64,000 bases of DNA, from positions 620,001-684,000 of the forward strand of contig NZ_CP068985.1 of NCBI RefSeq assembly GCF_019397265.1, read 5' to 3'. The notes beneath the pieces are model-generated. The model saw only the letters and a program-made list of their open reading frames with translations. It was not told the DNA's origin and ran no database searches. Below are positions 47,660-56,282 of the stretch, in pieces. The translations under genes and the position numbers were made by a program. This stretch comes from Nonomuraea coxensis DSM 45129 (lineage in GTDB: Bacteria; Actinomycetota; Actinomycetes; Streptosporangiales; Streptosporangiaceae). Positions within the stretch are counted from its first letter, which is position 1. Every line of letters begins with the position of its first letter.

Positions 47660-47872
47660 TCAGGCGTACAGGAAGTAGTAGTTGTACTGGTACTCGCAGT
47701 GCCAGAAGCCCCACCAGCCCTGGCTGTAGCCGTACTGGCCCACCCGCTGGCACTCGGAGTATTCGTAGTAGACGCCTCGCAGGCTCTCCGCGTGCGCCGG
47801 GGTGGCGGTGAAAGTCGTCAGCACGCCTCCGGCCAGCAGAGCCGAGACGAGCAGAGCACGTGCCTTGCGCAT
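47660..47872 (-). CDS. Small secreted aromatic-rich peptide
   Basis: 70 aa from ATG 47870-47872 (complement), with GGGAGG five bases before it. Signal peptide residues 1-28 (LLVSALLAGGVLTTFTATPA, cut after AHA). The mature 42 residues contain two Cys and many Tyr/Trp: SECQRVGQYGYSQGWWGFWH, then CEYQYNYYFLYA. One disulfide is possible. I do not recognise the family; similar short secreted proteins of actinomycetes are annotated as hypothetical. A cell-wall or surface role is a guess. Confidence 0.7.
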   Translation of the reverse strand: MRKARALLVSALLAGGVLTTFTATPAHAESLRGVYYEYSECQRVGQYGYSQGWWGFWHCEYQYNYYFLYA

Positions 47873-48092
47873 CGATACCTCCCGCGGGACGGTTCCTGCC
47901 GGGATTGTCACCGAGGATGGCGATCGACCCTCGCCCGAACAGCGCGTAAAGTGTGCTGGAAGGGGTCTGACCAGCGGAAACCGGCCGTAAGGTCGGTGAA
48001 AGTTTCACGCCCGCCCACGGCGGTTTCAAGGCCGACTACGCTGGGTAAGGCCGTCGGTAAATTCTGAGCTACCTGATGTTCAGGAGCCACAG

Positions 48093-48431
48093 ATGTCCTT
48101 TGTCACGCTCACGCCGGCGGCTCGTGAAGCGCTGCGCGACGACGAAGTCGTGTTCTTCGACTGGCACGTCACCGGCCTCTGCTGCGCCGACGCCGGCGAG
48201 TTCTCCGTCCGGCCGCTGCGCCGCTCCCGCCTGCCGAGGCGGGCGCGCGGCCTGCTGCCCGGCGTGGTGTACGCGCACCCCACCGCCTGGGTGCACCTGG
48301 CCGGGGCGCCGGTCGTGATCGACTGCCGCCCGCTGTGGCGCTGGCGGCGCTTCACCACCGATCTGCCGCCGGACGCCGGCCTCCGCTGCTGCCTGGGGCG
48401 TCCGCTGTATGGCTCTTCCCATGGGAGGTAA
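48093..48431 (+). CDS. Hypothetical 112-aa protein upstream of cstA
   Basis: Not recognised. MSFVTLTPAAREALRDDEVV, then FFDWHVTGLCCADAGEFSVR; a second Cys pair occurs near the end (GLRCCLGRPLY). The Cys-Cys pairs and His could bind metal or form disulfides, but no known motif is present. AGGAG nine bases before the ATG supports translation. It ends 3 bp before the cstA start codon, so it is co-transcribed with cstA and may relate to its use or regulation. Confidence 0.65.
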   Translation: MSFVTLTPAAREALRDDEVVFFDWHVTGLCCADAGEFSVRPLRRSRLPRRARGLLPGVVYAHPTAWVHLAGAPVVIDCRPLWRWRRFTTDLPPDAGLRCCLGRPLYGSSHGR

Positions 48432-48434
48432 CCG

Positions 48435-50561
48435 GTGAAGCTGCGTTCCGTGATCATCTGGACGGCGGTCGCCGTCGTGGGCGCCACCGGCTGGGCGGTG
48501 CTCGCCCTGTCCCGGGGCGAGAACGTCAACGCGGTGTGGCTGCTGTGCGCCGCGCTCGGCTCGTACGCCATCGCCTACCGGTTCTACGCCCGCTTCATCG
48601 TGCGCAAGGTGCTGAGGGCCGACGACCGCCGGGCCACTCCCGCCGAGCGGCTCGACAACGGCATCGACTACCAGCCGACGGACCGGCGCATCCTGTTCGG
48701 GCACCACTTCGCGGCCATCGCCGGAGCGGGGCCGCTGGTCGGGCCGGTGCTGGCGGCCCAGATGGGCTACCTGCCCGGCACCATCTGGATCATCGCCGGC
48801 GTCATCTTCGCCGGGGCCGTCCAGGACATGGTGGTGCTGTTCTTCTCCATGCGCCGCAACGGCCGCAGCCTCGGCCAGATGGCCCGCGAGGAGATCGGGC
48901 CGGTCGGCGGGGCGGCGGCGCTCGTCGCCGTGTTCGCCATCATGATCATCCTGCTGGCCGTGCTGGCGCTCGTCGTGGTCAACGCGCTCGCGCGCTCGCC
49001 GTGGGGCGTCTTCTCGATCGCGATGACCATCCCGATCGCCCTGTTCATGGGCTTCTACCTGCGGGTGCTGCGGCCCGGCCGGGTCGTCGAGACGACCGTG
49101 ATCGGGGTCGCGCTGCTGATCCTCGCCATCGTGGCGGGCGGCTGGGTGCAGGGGTCGAGCTGGGCGCCGTTCTTCACGCTGAGCCCGTCGGCGCTCGCGC
49201 TCTGGCTCATCGCGTACGGGTTCGTGGCCGCCGTGCTGCCGGTGTGGATGCTGCTCGCGCCGCGCGACTACCTCTCGACGTTCATGAAGATCGGCACGAT
49301 CGTGCTGATCGCGATCGGCATCGCGGTCACCATGCCGCCGCTGCGCACCACCGCCTTCACCGACTTCGCCTTCAACGGCAAGGGGCCGGTCTTCGCGGGC
49401 TCGCTGTTCCCGTTCGTGTTCATCATCATCGCCTGCGGGGCGCTGTCCGGGTTCCACGCGCTGATCTCCTCCGGCACCACCCCGAAGCTGATCCAGAAGG
49501 AGACCCAGGTCCGGATGATCGGCTACGGCTCCATGCTCATGGAGTCGTTCGTGGCGGTCATGGCCATCACCGCGGCCTGCGTGCTGTCGCCGGGCCTCTA
49601 CTTCGCGATGAACTCCCCGGCCGGCGTGCTCGGCGCGACCGTCCAGTCGGCCTCCGAGGCGGTCGCGAACATGGGCTTCACGATCACGCCGGAACAGCTC
49701 CAGGCCGCGGCGGCGGCCGTGCAGGAGGAGACGCTGATCGCCCGCACCGGCGGGGCTCCCACGCTGGCCGTCGGCATCTCGCAGATCTTCTCCGGCTTCC
49801 TCGGCGGGACCGCGCTCCAGGCGTTCTGGTACCACTTCGCGATCATGTTCGAGGCGCTGTTCATCCTCACCACCGTGGACGCCGGCACCCGGGTGGGCCG
49901 CTTCATGCTCCAGGACACCCTCGGCAACCTGTGGAAGCCGATGGCCCGGGTGAGCTGGTGGCCGGGGCTCGTGGGCTCCAGCGCGGTGGTCGTGGCGGCC
50001 TGGGGCTACTTCCTCTACCAGGGCGTCAACGACCCGCTCGGCGGCATCAACCAGCTCTTCCCGCTGTTCGGCATCGCCAACCAGCTCCTCGCGGCGGTGG
50101 CGCTCACCGTGGCGACCACGCTGCTGATCAAGAGCGGGCGGCTGAAGTGGGCCTGGGTGACCGGGGTGCCGCTGGCCTGGGACGTCGCGGTCACCCTGAC
50201 GGCGAGCTACCAGAAGGTCTTCTCCGCCGACCCGACGCTCGGCTTCTTCGCCCAGCGCGACCGCTACCAGACCGCGCTCGACCAGGGGCAGCTGCTCGCG
50301 CCCGCCAAGTCGACGGACGCGATGCGGCAGATCGTCATCAACTCCACCGTGGACGGCGTCCTGGCCGCGCTGTTCGCCGTCATGATCGTCATCGTGATCC
50401 TGGACGCGGTCCGCGTGTGGGTCAAGGCGATCCGGGCGCGCGAGCCGCTGCCGACCACGGAGGAGCCGTTCGAGGAGTCGAAGCTGCTCGCGCCGTCCGG
50501 CCTGATCGCCACCCGCGAGGAGAAGGAGGCGATGGCCGCCCGCGGCGCCGCGTCCGGCTAG
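48435..50561 (+). CDS. cstA: Carbon starvation protein A, peptide/pyruvate transporter
   Basis: 708 aa with about 16-18 membrane helices, full length. HHFAAIAGAGPLVGPVLAAQ (about residues 95-114) and GTALQAFWYHFAIMFEALFI, then LTTVDAGTRVGRFMLQD are diagnostic of CstA/BtsT, which take up peptides or pyruvate under carbon limitation. GTG start with GGGAGG upstream. The usual small YbdD/YjiX partner (about 65 aa) is absent; the upstream 112-aa gene occupies a partner position but is not similar. Confidence 0.95.
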   Translation: MKLRSVIIWTAVAVVGATGWAVLALSRGENVNAVWLLCAALGSYAIAYRFYARFIVRKVLRADDRRATPAERLDNGIDYQPTDRRILFGHHFAAIAGAGPLVGPVLAAQMGYLPGTIWIIAGVIFAGAVQDMVVLFFSMRRNGRSLGQMAREEIGPVGGAAALVAVFAIMIILLAVLALVVVNALARSPWGVFSIAMTIPIALFMGFYLRVLRPGRVVETTVIGVALLILAIVAGGWVQGSSWAPFFTLSPSALALWLIAYGFVAAVLPVWMLLAPRDYLSTFMKIGTIVLIAIGIAVTMPPLRTTAFTDFAFNGKGPVFAGSLFPFVFIIIACGALSGFHALISSGTTPKLIQKETQVRMIGYGSMLMESFVAVMAITAACVLSPGLYFAMNSPAGVLGATVQSASEAVANMGFTITPEQLQAAAAAVQEETLIARTGGAPTLAVGISQIFSGFLGGTALQAFWYHFAIMFEALFILTTVDAGTRVGRFMLQDTLGNLWKPMARVSWWPGLVGSSAVVVAAWGYFLYQGVNDPLGGINQLFPLFGIANQLLAAVALTVATTLLIKSGRLKWAWVTGVPLAWDVAVTLTASYQKVFSADPTLGFFAQRDRYQTALDQGQLLAPAKSTDAMRQIVINSTVDGVLAALFAVMIVIVILDAVRVWVKAIRAREPLPTTEEPFEESKLLAPSGLIATREEKEAMAARGAASG

Positions 50562-50573
50562 CCCGGCCGGAGG

Positions 50574-51248
50574 TCAGGGCGCGAGCCAGCGGGCCGTCGG
50601 CCAGCCCTCACGCCGCCAGGCGCTGTCCCAGAACATCCACTCGTACGCCGCCGCCGTCAGGTAGGCCCGCTCCATCGCCGCTCGCGTGTCCGCGTCCGCG
50701 CCGGCGGCGAGCCGGTCGGCGATCGCCCTGGCCCGCGTCACCGACGCCGCGAACTCCGGGTCCGAGTAGGTGGAGATCCACTTGCCGTAGGGGTGGCCGC
50801 CGAGGTCGCCCGCGCGCCCCAGCAGCGCCTCACCCACGTCCTGGTAGATCCAGAAGCACGGCAGCACCGCCGCCACGAGCACCGGGTACGGCGCCGCCAG
50901 CGCCGTCGCCTGAAGGTAGGAGGCGTACGCCAGGCACGTCGGCGACGTGGCGACCCCGGCCGTGTCGGCGCCCAGCTCGGCCACGTAGCCGGCGTGCAGC
51001 AGGCGCTCGGCGGCCAGCGCCGTGTGCGCGCTGCTCGCGAAGAACGCCGCCTCCTCCGGGTCCGTGGCCCGCGCCGAGGCGGTGGCGAGCGCCCTGGAGA
51101 ACGCCTCCAGGTAGCGGGCGTCCTGCACGATGTAGAACGCGAACCGGTCGGCGTCGAGGGTGCCGTCGCCGAGCGCGACGTTGAACGGGTGGCCGTGGAT
51201 CGCGGCCATCAGGTCGGTCGTGCGCGACCACATGTCATCGCAGAACAT
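50574..51248 (-). CDS. tenA: TenA family aminopyrimidine hydrolase (thiaminase II)
   Basis: 224 aa, all-helical. The nucleophilic Cys is in VLPCFWIYQDVG (about residue 136), and conserved Glu and Tyr are in YEWMFWDSAW near the C-terminus. TenA releases HMP from aminopyrimidine breakdown products so that thiamine can be salvaged. A TPP riboswitch lies directly upstream, showing control by thiamine pyrophosphate. No other thiamine gene is nearby. Confidence 0.95.
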   Translation of the reverse strand: MFCDDMWSRTTDLMAAIHGHPFNVALGDGTLDADRFAFYIVQDARYLEAFSRALATASARATDPEEAAFFASSAHTALAAERLLHAGYVAELGADTAGVATSPTCLAYASYLQATALAAPYPVLVAAVLPCFWIYQDVGEALLGRAGDLGGHPYGKWISTYSDPEFAASVTRARAIADRLAAGADADTRAAMERAYLTAAAYEWMFWDSAWRREGWPTARWLAP

Positions 51249-51253
51249 GACGT

Positions 51254-51327
51254 CCCTTCGCTAGTGCGAGCTAGATCAGGTTCGACGGGTGTGATCTCAG
51301 CCCGGATCGCCGGGCACCCCGCGTCAG
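51254..51327 (-). ncRNA. TPP riboswitch (THI element) upstream of tenA
   Basis: The complement reads GCGGGGTGCC (P1/P2 entry), GGGCTGAGATCACACCC (conserved CUGAGA pocket) and GAACCTGATCTAGC (P4/P5), then GCGAAGGGA just before the ATG. The last element contains the ribosome site, so TPP binding should block translation initiation. Confidence 0.95.
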
Positions 51328-51333
51328 TCGGTC

Positions 51334-51339
51334 ACTATA
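51334..51339 (-). promoter_or_regulatory. -10 box of the tenA riboswitch transcript, overlapping the divergent ligD-pol promoter
   Basis: TATAGT on the minus strand (complement of ACTATA) sits 7 nt before the riboswitch 5-prime end. On the plus strand the same bases read CTATAT and end 10 nt before the GTG of the polymerase gene, so the two transcripts may share one AT-rich core. Confidence 0.6.
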
Positions 51340-51350
51340 TCGTGGGCGGG

Positions 51351-52301
51351 GTGACCGGCGAGGAGACCCGTGAGGGCGTGACGCTGACCAATCTCGACCA
51401 GCCGCTGTTCGACGGCGCCGAGGCCACCAAACGCGACCTGGTCGACTACCTCGACGCGGTCGCCGGCCGCCTGGTGCCGGTGCTGCGCGACCGGGCGCTC
51501 TCCGTCGTCCGGGTGCGCCCCGGGCAGGAGCCGTTCATGCAGAAGAACCTGCCGAAGTACGCCCCTTCGTGGATCGCGCGCGTCTCGGTGTGGGCGGACT
51601 CCTCGCGGCGGCAGGTGACGTACGCGCTGGGCAACGACCGGCGGACGCTGATCTGGTTCGGCAACCAGCGGGCGGTGGAGTACCACCCGTCGCTGTTCGC
51701 CGGCGACCAGGTCACCCACCTGGTGCTGGACCTCGACCCGCCGGAGGGCTCGGAGTCGTTCGGGCTGGCCGTGCGGGCGGCGTTCCTGGTGCGGCAGGCG
51801 CTGGCGGAGGCGGGGCTGGCGGGCGCGGTGAAGACGAGCGGGGCCAAGGGCGTGCACGTGTTCGTCCCGGTCGAGCCCGGCGTCCCGGTGCCGGACCTGG
51901 CCGCCGCCACCCGCGCGATCGGGGCGCGCGCCGAGCGGCTGGACCCGGCGCTCGCGACGACGGCGTTCATCAGGGAGGACCGGGAGGGCAAGGTCTTCAT
52001 CGACTCCACGCGGGCGGGCGGCGCGACGGTCGTGGCCGCCTACAGCCCGCGGATCCGGCCCGGCGTGCCGGTGTCGTTCCCCGTGCCGTGGCCGGACCTC
52101 GACCGGGTGACGCCGCGCGACTTCACCCTCAGGACGGCGGCGGCGCTGGTCGAGCGGGACGACCCGTGGGCGGGGGCGATGCCCGCGCCGCAGCGGCTGC
52201 CCGCGGACCTCGTGGAGGAGGGGCACACGATCCCGGTGGCGCGGGTGCAGGCGATGCACGAGGGGAAGCGGCGGGCACGGGCCCGCCGCGACGCAAGCTG
52301 A
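51351..52301 (+). CDS. LigD-type polymerase/primase domain protein (NHEJ)
   Basis: 316 aa from GTG 51351. Stand-alone archaeo-eukaryotic primase domain of the bacterial non-homologous end-joining enzyme LigD. The catalytic DxD is in HLVLDLDPPEG (about residues 128-138), the SG..G-H element is VKTSGAKGVHVFVP, and the third acid is in VFIDSTRAGG. It extends or fills DNA ends, preferring NTPs. No ligase or nuclease domain and no ku gene in the window, so partner proteins must be elsewhere. Probably leaderless or with a very short leader. Confidence 0.93.
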   Translation: MTGEETREGVTLTNLDQPLFDGAEATKRDLVDYLDAVAGRLVPVLRDRALSVVRVRPGQEPFMQKNLPKYAPSWIARVSVWADSSRRQVTYALGNDRRTLIWFGNQRAVEYHPSLFAGDQVTHLVLDLDPPEGSESFGLAVRAAFLVRQALAEAGLAGAVKTSGAKGVHVFVPVEPGVPVPDLAAATRAIGARAERLDPALATTAFIREDREGKVFIDSTRAGGATVVAAYSPRIRPGVPVSFPVPWPDLDRVTPRDFTLRTAAALVERDDPWAGAMPAPQRLPADLVEEGHTIPVARVQAMHEGKRRARARRDAS

Positions 52302-52431
52302 AATATCGCGATTCCGTGGCAATAGTGGGCCTTCTCAGGGGCTCAGTTGCCGGGTTACGTTCGCGTTCGGCGCGGCTCGGGGGGACAACGCGCGCCGTAC
52401 CTGATCCCGGCACCAGGGAGAGATCCGTCGC

Positions 52432-53952
52432 ATGCGTATGCGCAGATTCGCCGCCGCACTAGGACTACCCGTCGCCCTGCTCCTCGCCACGGTCCTCGCC
52501 GCGCCACCCGCGGCGGCCGCCCAGGCGCGGACCGGCGGCCTCGACGACGTCTTCGCCAAGCTGCTCGTCAAACAGGTCAAGGGCACCAACGTCACCAAGC
52601 ATCTCAAGGCGTTCCAGGCCATCGCCGACGCCAACGGCGGCACCCGCGCCGTCGGCACCCCCGGCTACAAGGCGTCCCGCGACTACGTCGCCGCCAAGCT
52701 GCGCAAGGCCGGCTACAAGGTCACCCTGCAGCCGGTCAAGTTCGTGGAGAGCTGGAGCGAGAACGCCCCGCCGACGCTCGCCGTGCAGGGCGGCACCACG
52801 TACGTGCCGAACGAGGACTTCTTCAGCTTCGAGCCGTCCCCGTCCGGCGACGTGACCGCGCAGGTCCAGGCCGTGGACCTGACCCTGCCGCCCGCGCCGG
52901 CGCCCTCCTCCACCAGCGGCTGCGAGGCGGCCGACTTCGCCGGGTTCGTCGCCGGCCGGATCGCGCTCGTCCAGCGCGGCACCTGCCCGTTCGTCACCAA
53001 GGTCGAGAACGCGCTCGCCGCCGGCGCCAGCGCGATCATCATCTTCAACGAGGGCCAGCCGGGACGGACCGACGCCTTCCCGCTGAACATCGGCGGCCTG
53101 CAGGGCCTGCCGATGGTGTTCGCCGACTTCGCGGTCGGCGAGGCGCTGGCCGCCACGCCGGGCGCGACCGTGCACCTCAAGGTCGACGCCAACCTGGTGC
53201 TCGGCACCGAGGACAACGTCATCGCCGAGTCCCGCCTCGGCGACCCGCGCCAGGTCGTCATGGTCGGCGCCCACCTCGACAGCGTGACCGAGGGCCCCGG
53301 CATCAACGACAACGGCTCGGGCAGCGCCGCCATCCTGGAGGTCGCCGAGCAGATGGCGCTCTACCCGGTCAAGCACAAGGTCCGCTTCGCGTTCTGGGCC
53401 GCCGAGGAGATCGGGCTGCTCGGCTCCACCCAGTACGTCGCCTCCCTGTCGCAGCAGCAGCGCGACCGCGTCCGGCTCTACCTGAACTTCGACATGATCG
53501 CCTCCCCGAACTACGCCTACAAGCTGTACGACGGGGACGACTCCGACAACACGGGCTCCCCGGCGGGCCCGCCCGGATCGGCCCAGATCGAACAGCGGCT
53601 CGCCGCGTTCTTCGGCTCGCGTGACCTGCCCACGGTCGGCACCGACTTCGACGGCCGCTCCGACTACGGGCCGTTCATCGCGGTCGGCATCCCGTCCGGC
53701 GGCATCTTCACCGGCGCCGAGGGTGTCAAGACCGCCGAGGAGGCCGCGCTGTTCGGCGGCACGGCCGGGGTCGCGTACGACGTCTGCTACCACCAGGCGT
53801 GCGACACGATCGCCAACGTGAACGCGACGGCGCTGGACGTCGACTCCGACGCCATCGCCGACTCCGTCGCCCGCTACGCCTTCGACCTGAGCTCCATCCC
53901 GCCGAGGACGGCCGCCACCGCCCGCGCGGCCCTCGCCGGCGCGGCCGGCTGA
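52432..53952 (+). CDS. Secreted M28 aminopeptidase with PA domain
   Basis: 506 aa. Signal peptide (residues 1-31, LGLPVALLLATVLAAPPAAA). A PA domain is inserted at about 140-250 (GTCPFVTKVENALAAGASAI). The M28 zinc-peptidase core has VGAHLDSV (His), GINDNGSGSA (bridging Asp), AAEEIGLLGS (Glu base and ligand), NFDMIA (Asp) and CYHQACDTI (last His). This matches Streptomyces-type leucine aminopeptidases (SGAP-like) that trim extracellular peptides. Followed by a strong hairpin. Confidence 0.94.
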   Translation: MRMRRFAAALGLPVALLLATVLAAPPAAAAQARTGGLDDVFAKLLVKQVKGTNVTKHLKAFQAIADANGGTRAVGTPGYKASRDYVAAKLRKAGYKVTLQPVKFVESWSENAPPTLAVQGGTTYVPNEDFFSFEPSPSGDVTAQVQAVDLTLPPAPAPSSTSGCEAADFAGFVAGRIALVQRGTCPFVTKVENALAAGASAIIIFNEGQPGRTDAFPLNIGGLQGLPMVFADFAVGEALAATPGATVHLKVDANLVLGTEDNVIAESRLGDPRQVVMVGAHLDSVTEGPGINDNGSGSAAILEVAEQMALYPVKHKVRFAFWAAEEIGLLGSTQYVASLSQQQRDRVRLYLNFDMIASPNYAYKLYDGDDSDNTGSPAGPPGSAQIEQRLAAFFGSRDLPTVGTDFDGRSDYGPFIAVGIPSGGIFTGAEGVKTAEEAALFGGTAGVAYDVCYHQACDTIANVNATALDVDSDAIADSVARYAFDLSSIPPRTAATARAALAGAAG

Positions 53953-53959
53953 GCCCACC

Positions 53960-53988
53960 TGCCGGGCGGCGGGACCCGCCGCCCGGCA
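53960..53988. terminator. Bidirectional terminator hairpin
   Basis: TGCCGGGCGGCG and CGCCGCCCGGCA, perfect 12-bp stem with a 5-base loop, between the convergent aminopeptidase and LysR genes. Confidence 0.85.
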
Positions 53989-53993
53989 CCGGG

Positions 53994-54857
53994 TCAGAGG
54001 TCGATGATCAGTTCGAGGAAGGCGGTGGCGGCGGGGGAGGGGCGGTCGGCCCAGATCAGGTGCTCGACCCGGGCCGGGGCGTCGCGGAGGCGGATGACGC
54101 GCAGGTCGCGGAGGCGGGGCGCGTACGCGGCCGGGAGCAGGCCCACGCCGAGCCCGTGGCGGACGAGGTCGGCCATGAACTCGGCGGACGACACCTCGAA
54201 GGCGACGTCCCTGAGCACGCCCGCGGCGGCGAACGCCTCGTCGGACTGGGCGCGGCCGGCGTGCCCCGCGCGGAAGTCGACGAACGGCTCGCCGGCGAGG
54301 CCGGCCAGGTCCGTCTCCTCGTCCGTCAGATGATGGTCGGGCGCGACCACGGCGACCAGCTCGTCCCTGGCCAGCGCGCGGCCGTTGACGCCCCTCGGCT
54401 CGGCCCGCGTCGTCAGGCCGAGGAAGGCGACGTCCACCTCGGTCCGCCTGACCCGTTCGATCAGGTCCTCGCTGCCGCCCGCGGCCAGCGTGACGCGCAC
54501 CCGGGGATGCCGGCCGCGGAACTCCTTCAGCACGGCGGGCAGGTCCACCGCCGCGACCGTGGTGATGGCGCCGACGGCCAGCCGCCCGCGCAGCTCGCCG
54601 CTCGCCGCGGCGACCTCGGCCCTGGCGCGGTCGGCGGCCTCCAGGCACTCGCGGGCCGCGGGCAGGAACGCCTCCCCGGCCGGTGTGAGGCGGACCCGCC
54701 GGCTGGTGCGCTCGAACAGCCTGGCGCCGAGCTCCCGCTCCAGGGCGGCGATCTGGTGGCTGAGCGCCGACTGCACGACCCGGCAGCGTTCGGCGGCCCG
54801 GGTGAAGTTGCTGGTCTCGGCGATCGCGACGACGTACCTCAGCTGTTGCAGCTCCAT
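53994..54857 (-). CDS. LysR family transcriptional regulator
   Basis: 287 aa from ATG 54855-54857 (complement). N-terminal wHTH: LQQLRYVVAIAETSNFTRAA then RVVQSALSHQIAALERELGA; the C-terminal LysR effector domain runs from about residue 90 (GRLAVGAITTVAAVDLPAVL). Divergent from an MFS exporter gene, its probable target, with an ATC-N9-GAT type box just upstream of its own start. The effector is unknown. Confidence 0.92.
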   Translation of the reverse strand: MELQQLRYVVAIAETSNFTRAAERCRVVQSALSHQIAALERELGARLFERTSRRVRLTPAGEAFLPAARECLEAADRARAEVAAASGELRGRLAVGAITTVAAVDLPAVLKEFRGRHPRVRVTLAAGGSEDLIERVRRTEVDVAFLGLTTRAEPRGVNGRALARDELVAVVAPDHHLTDEETDLAGLAGEPFVDFRAGHAGRAQSDEAFAAAGVLRDVAFEVSSAEFMADLVRHGLGVGLLPAAYAPRLRDLRVIRLRDAPARVEHLIWADRPSPAATAFLELIIDL

Positions 54858-54864
54858 GCCATCA

Positions 54865-54879
54865 ATCGTGTAGCACGAT
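54865..54879. promoter_or_regulatory. LysR-type binding box
   Basis: ATCGTG-TAG-CACGAT is a perfect 15-bp dyad of T-N11-A type, 8 bp from the lysR start and 61 bp from the MFS start. It is probably the recognition and autoregulation site. Confidence 0.65.
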
Positions 54880-54939
54880 CGATGTCGATGAAAACTATGT
54901 GTTGGACTCATTCATCGGGTCGGGCCCACCCTTGAACGT

Positions 54940-56154
54940 ATGACTGTGCATGGAGATCGCCCGCTGTCATCCACGCGGGCCTGGCTGGGGGTCGCCGCGA
55001 TCACGGCGAGCCTGTTCGTCTTTCTCACCACCGAGCTGATGCCGGTCGGCCTGCTCACCCCCTTGAGCGAGAGCCTGGGGGTGTCGGTGGGCGCGGCCGG
55101 GCTCATGGTCACGCTGCAGGGCGTCTCCGCCGGGCTGGGCGTGCCGTTCATCGTGGCCTGGAGCAGACGGGTCAACCGGCGGGTGCTGCTGTCCGCGCTG
55201 CTCGCCGTGCTGGCCCTGGGCAACCTGGTGACCGCCCTGTCGCCGAGCTACGCGCTGATCCTGACCACGCGGCTGCTCATGGGGTTCGCCAGCGGGGTGT
55301 TCTGGGCCATCGGCGTCGGCATGGCGATGCGCCTCGTGCCGGAGCGGCAGGCGAACAAGGCGTCCGCGACGGTGATGTCCGGCATCTCGATCGCCACGGT
55401 GGCGGGCATCCCGCTGGGGACGTTCCTGGAGAGCCGTACCGACTGGCGGACCACGTTCCTCATCTGGGCCGGGCTGAGCGTGCTGGTGTTCGTCGCGGTC
55501 ACGGCGTTGATCCCGTCGCTGCCGTCGCGCAACGCCGTGCCGGTCAGGGAGGTCTTCGGGCTGCCGGTCAGGAACGTGCCGCTGCGGCTGGTGCTGGTCA
55601 CCGTCGTGCTGTTCGTGCTCGGGCACTTCGGGGCCTACACGTTCGTCCGGCCGATCCTGGAGGGCCACACGGGCGCGACGCCCGCCTTCGTCACCGTCGT
55701 CCTCATGGTCTTCGGCGCCGCAGGAGCCGTCGGCAACTTCATCGCCGGGCACACGGTGAGCAGGAGCCTGCGGGGCACGTTCGCCGTCGGGTGCGCGGGG
55801 CTCGTGCTGTCGCTGCTGGCGCTGCTCGCGGTCGGCGGCGGCGAGGCGGGCGCGGTCGCCGCGCTGGTGGTGTGGGGGCTCTCCTTCGGGGCCGTGCAAC
55901 TGGCCCAGGTCAACCTCACGCTGGCCGCCGCGCCCGACACCTTCGAGGCCGCGATGTCGCTCAACACGATGGCGTACAACACCTCCATCGCGCTCGGGGC
56001 GCTCTTCGGCGGGCTGTTCGCCGACCACCTCGGGGTCACGAGCGTCGTGTGGTTCGGGGTGGCGCTCACCACGGGCTCGCTGCTGGTCAACCTCGCCACC
56101 GGGCGGAGGCCGGCGCGCGGCCGGGACGCCGTCGCCGCCACGTCCTCGTCCTGA
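54940..56154 (+). CDS. MFS exporter, DHA1 (12-helix) AraJ/Cmx-like
   Basis: 404 aa, twelve helices. TTELMPVGLLTPLSESLGVS after helix 1 is the hallmark of the AraJ/YdhP/chloramphenicol-exporter branch; LLMGFASGVFWAIGVGMAMR is in helix 4, and MSGISIATVAGIPLGTFLES (motif C) in helix 5. It likely exports drugs or sugars with proton antiport. Divergently transcribed from lysR, which should control it. Confidence 0.92.
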   Translation: MTVHGDRPLSSTRAWLGVAAITASLFVFLTTELMPVGLLTPLSESLGVSVGAAGLMVTLQGVSAGLGVPFIVAWSRRVNRRVLLSALLAVLALGNLVTALSPSYALILTTRLLMGFASGVFWAIGVGMAMRLVPERQANKASATVMSGISIATVAGIPLGTFLESRTDWRTTFLIWAGLSVLVFVAVTALIPSLPSRNAVPVREVFGLPVRNVPLRLVLVTVVLFVLGHFGAYTFVRPILEGHTGATPAFVTVVLMVFGAAGAVGNFIAGHTVSRSLRGTFAVGCAGLVLSLLALLAVGGGEAGAVAALVVWGLSFGAVQLAQVNLTLAAAPDTFEAAMSLNTMAYNTSIALGALFGGLFADHLGVTSVVWFGVALTTGSLLVNLATGRRPARGRDAVAATSSS

Positions 56155-56282
56155 GCCGGAACAAACCGGCATGGCGTTGAACCGGGCCTCGTGTCCCGGC
56201 GTACAACGTGGCGGACGACGGGTGCCCCCGGTGCTCCGGAAAGGCGCCTGACCTGCGCTGACCACCTGTGACGGGGGATGCG

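Noticed and set aside
48335..51184. Very long alternative plus-strand open frame over cstA
   Set aside because: Out-of-frame shadow; the cstA frame has clear membrane helices and signature motifs.
52465..54648. 727-codon minus-strand open frame across the aminopeptidase and LysR genes
   Set aside because: Antisense to an M28 peptidase with all metal ligands and out of frame with LysR; pure GC-skew shadow.
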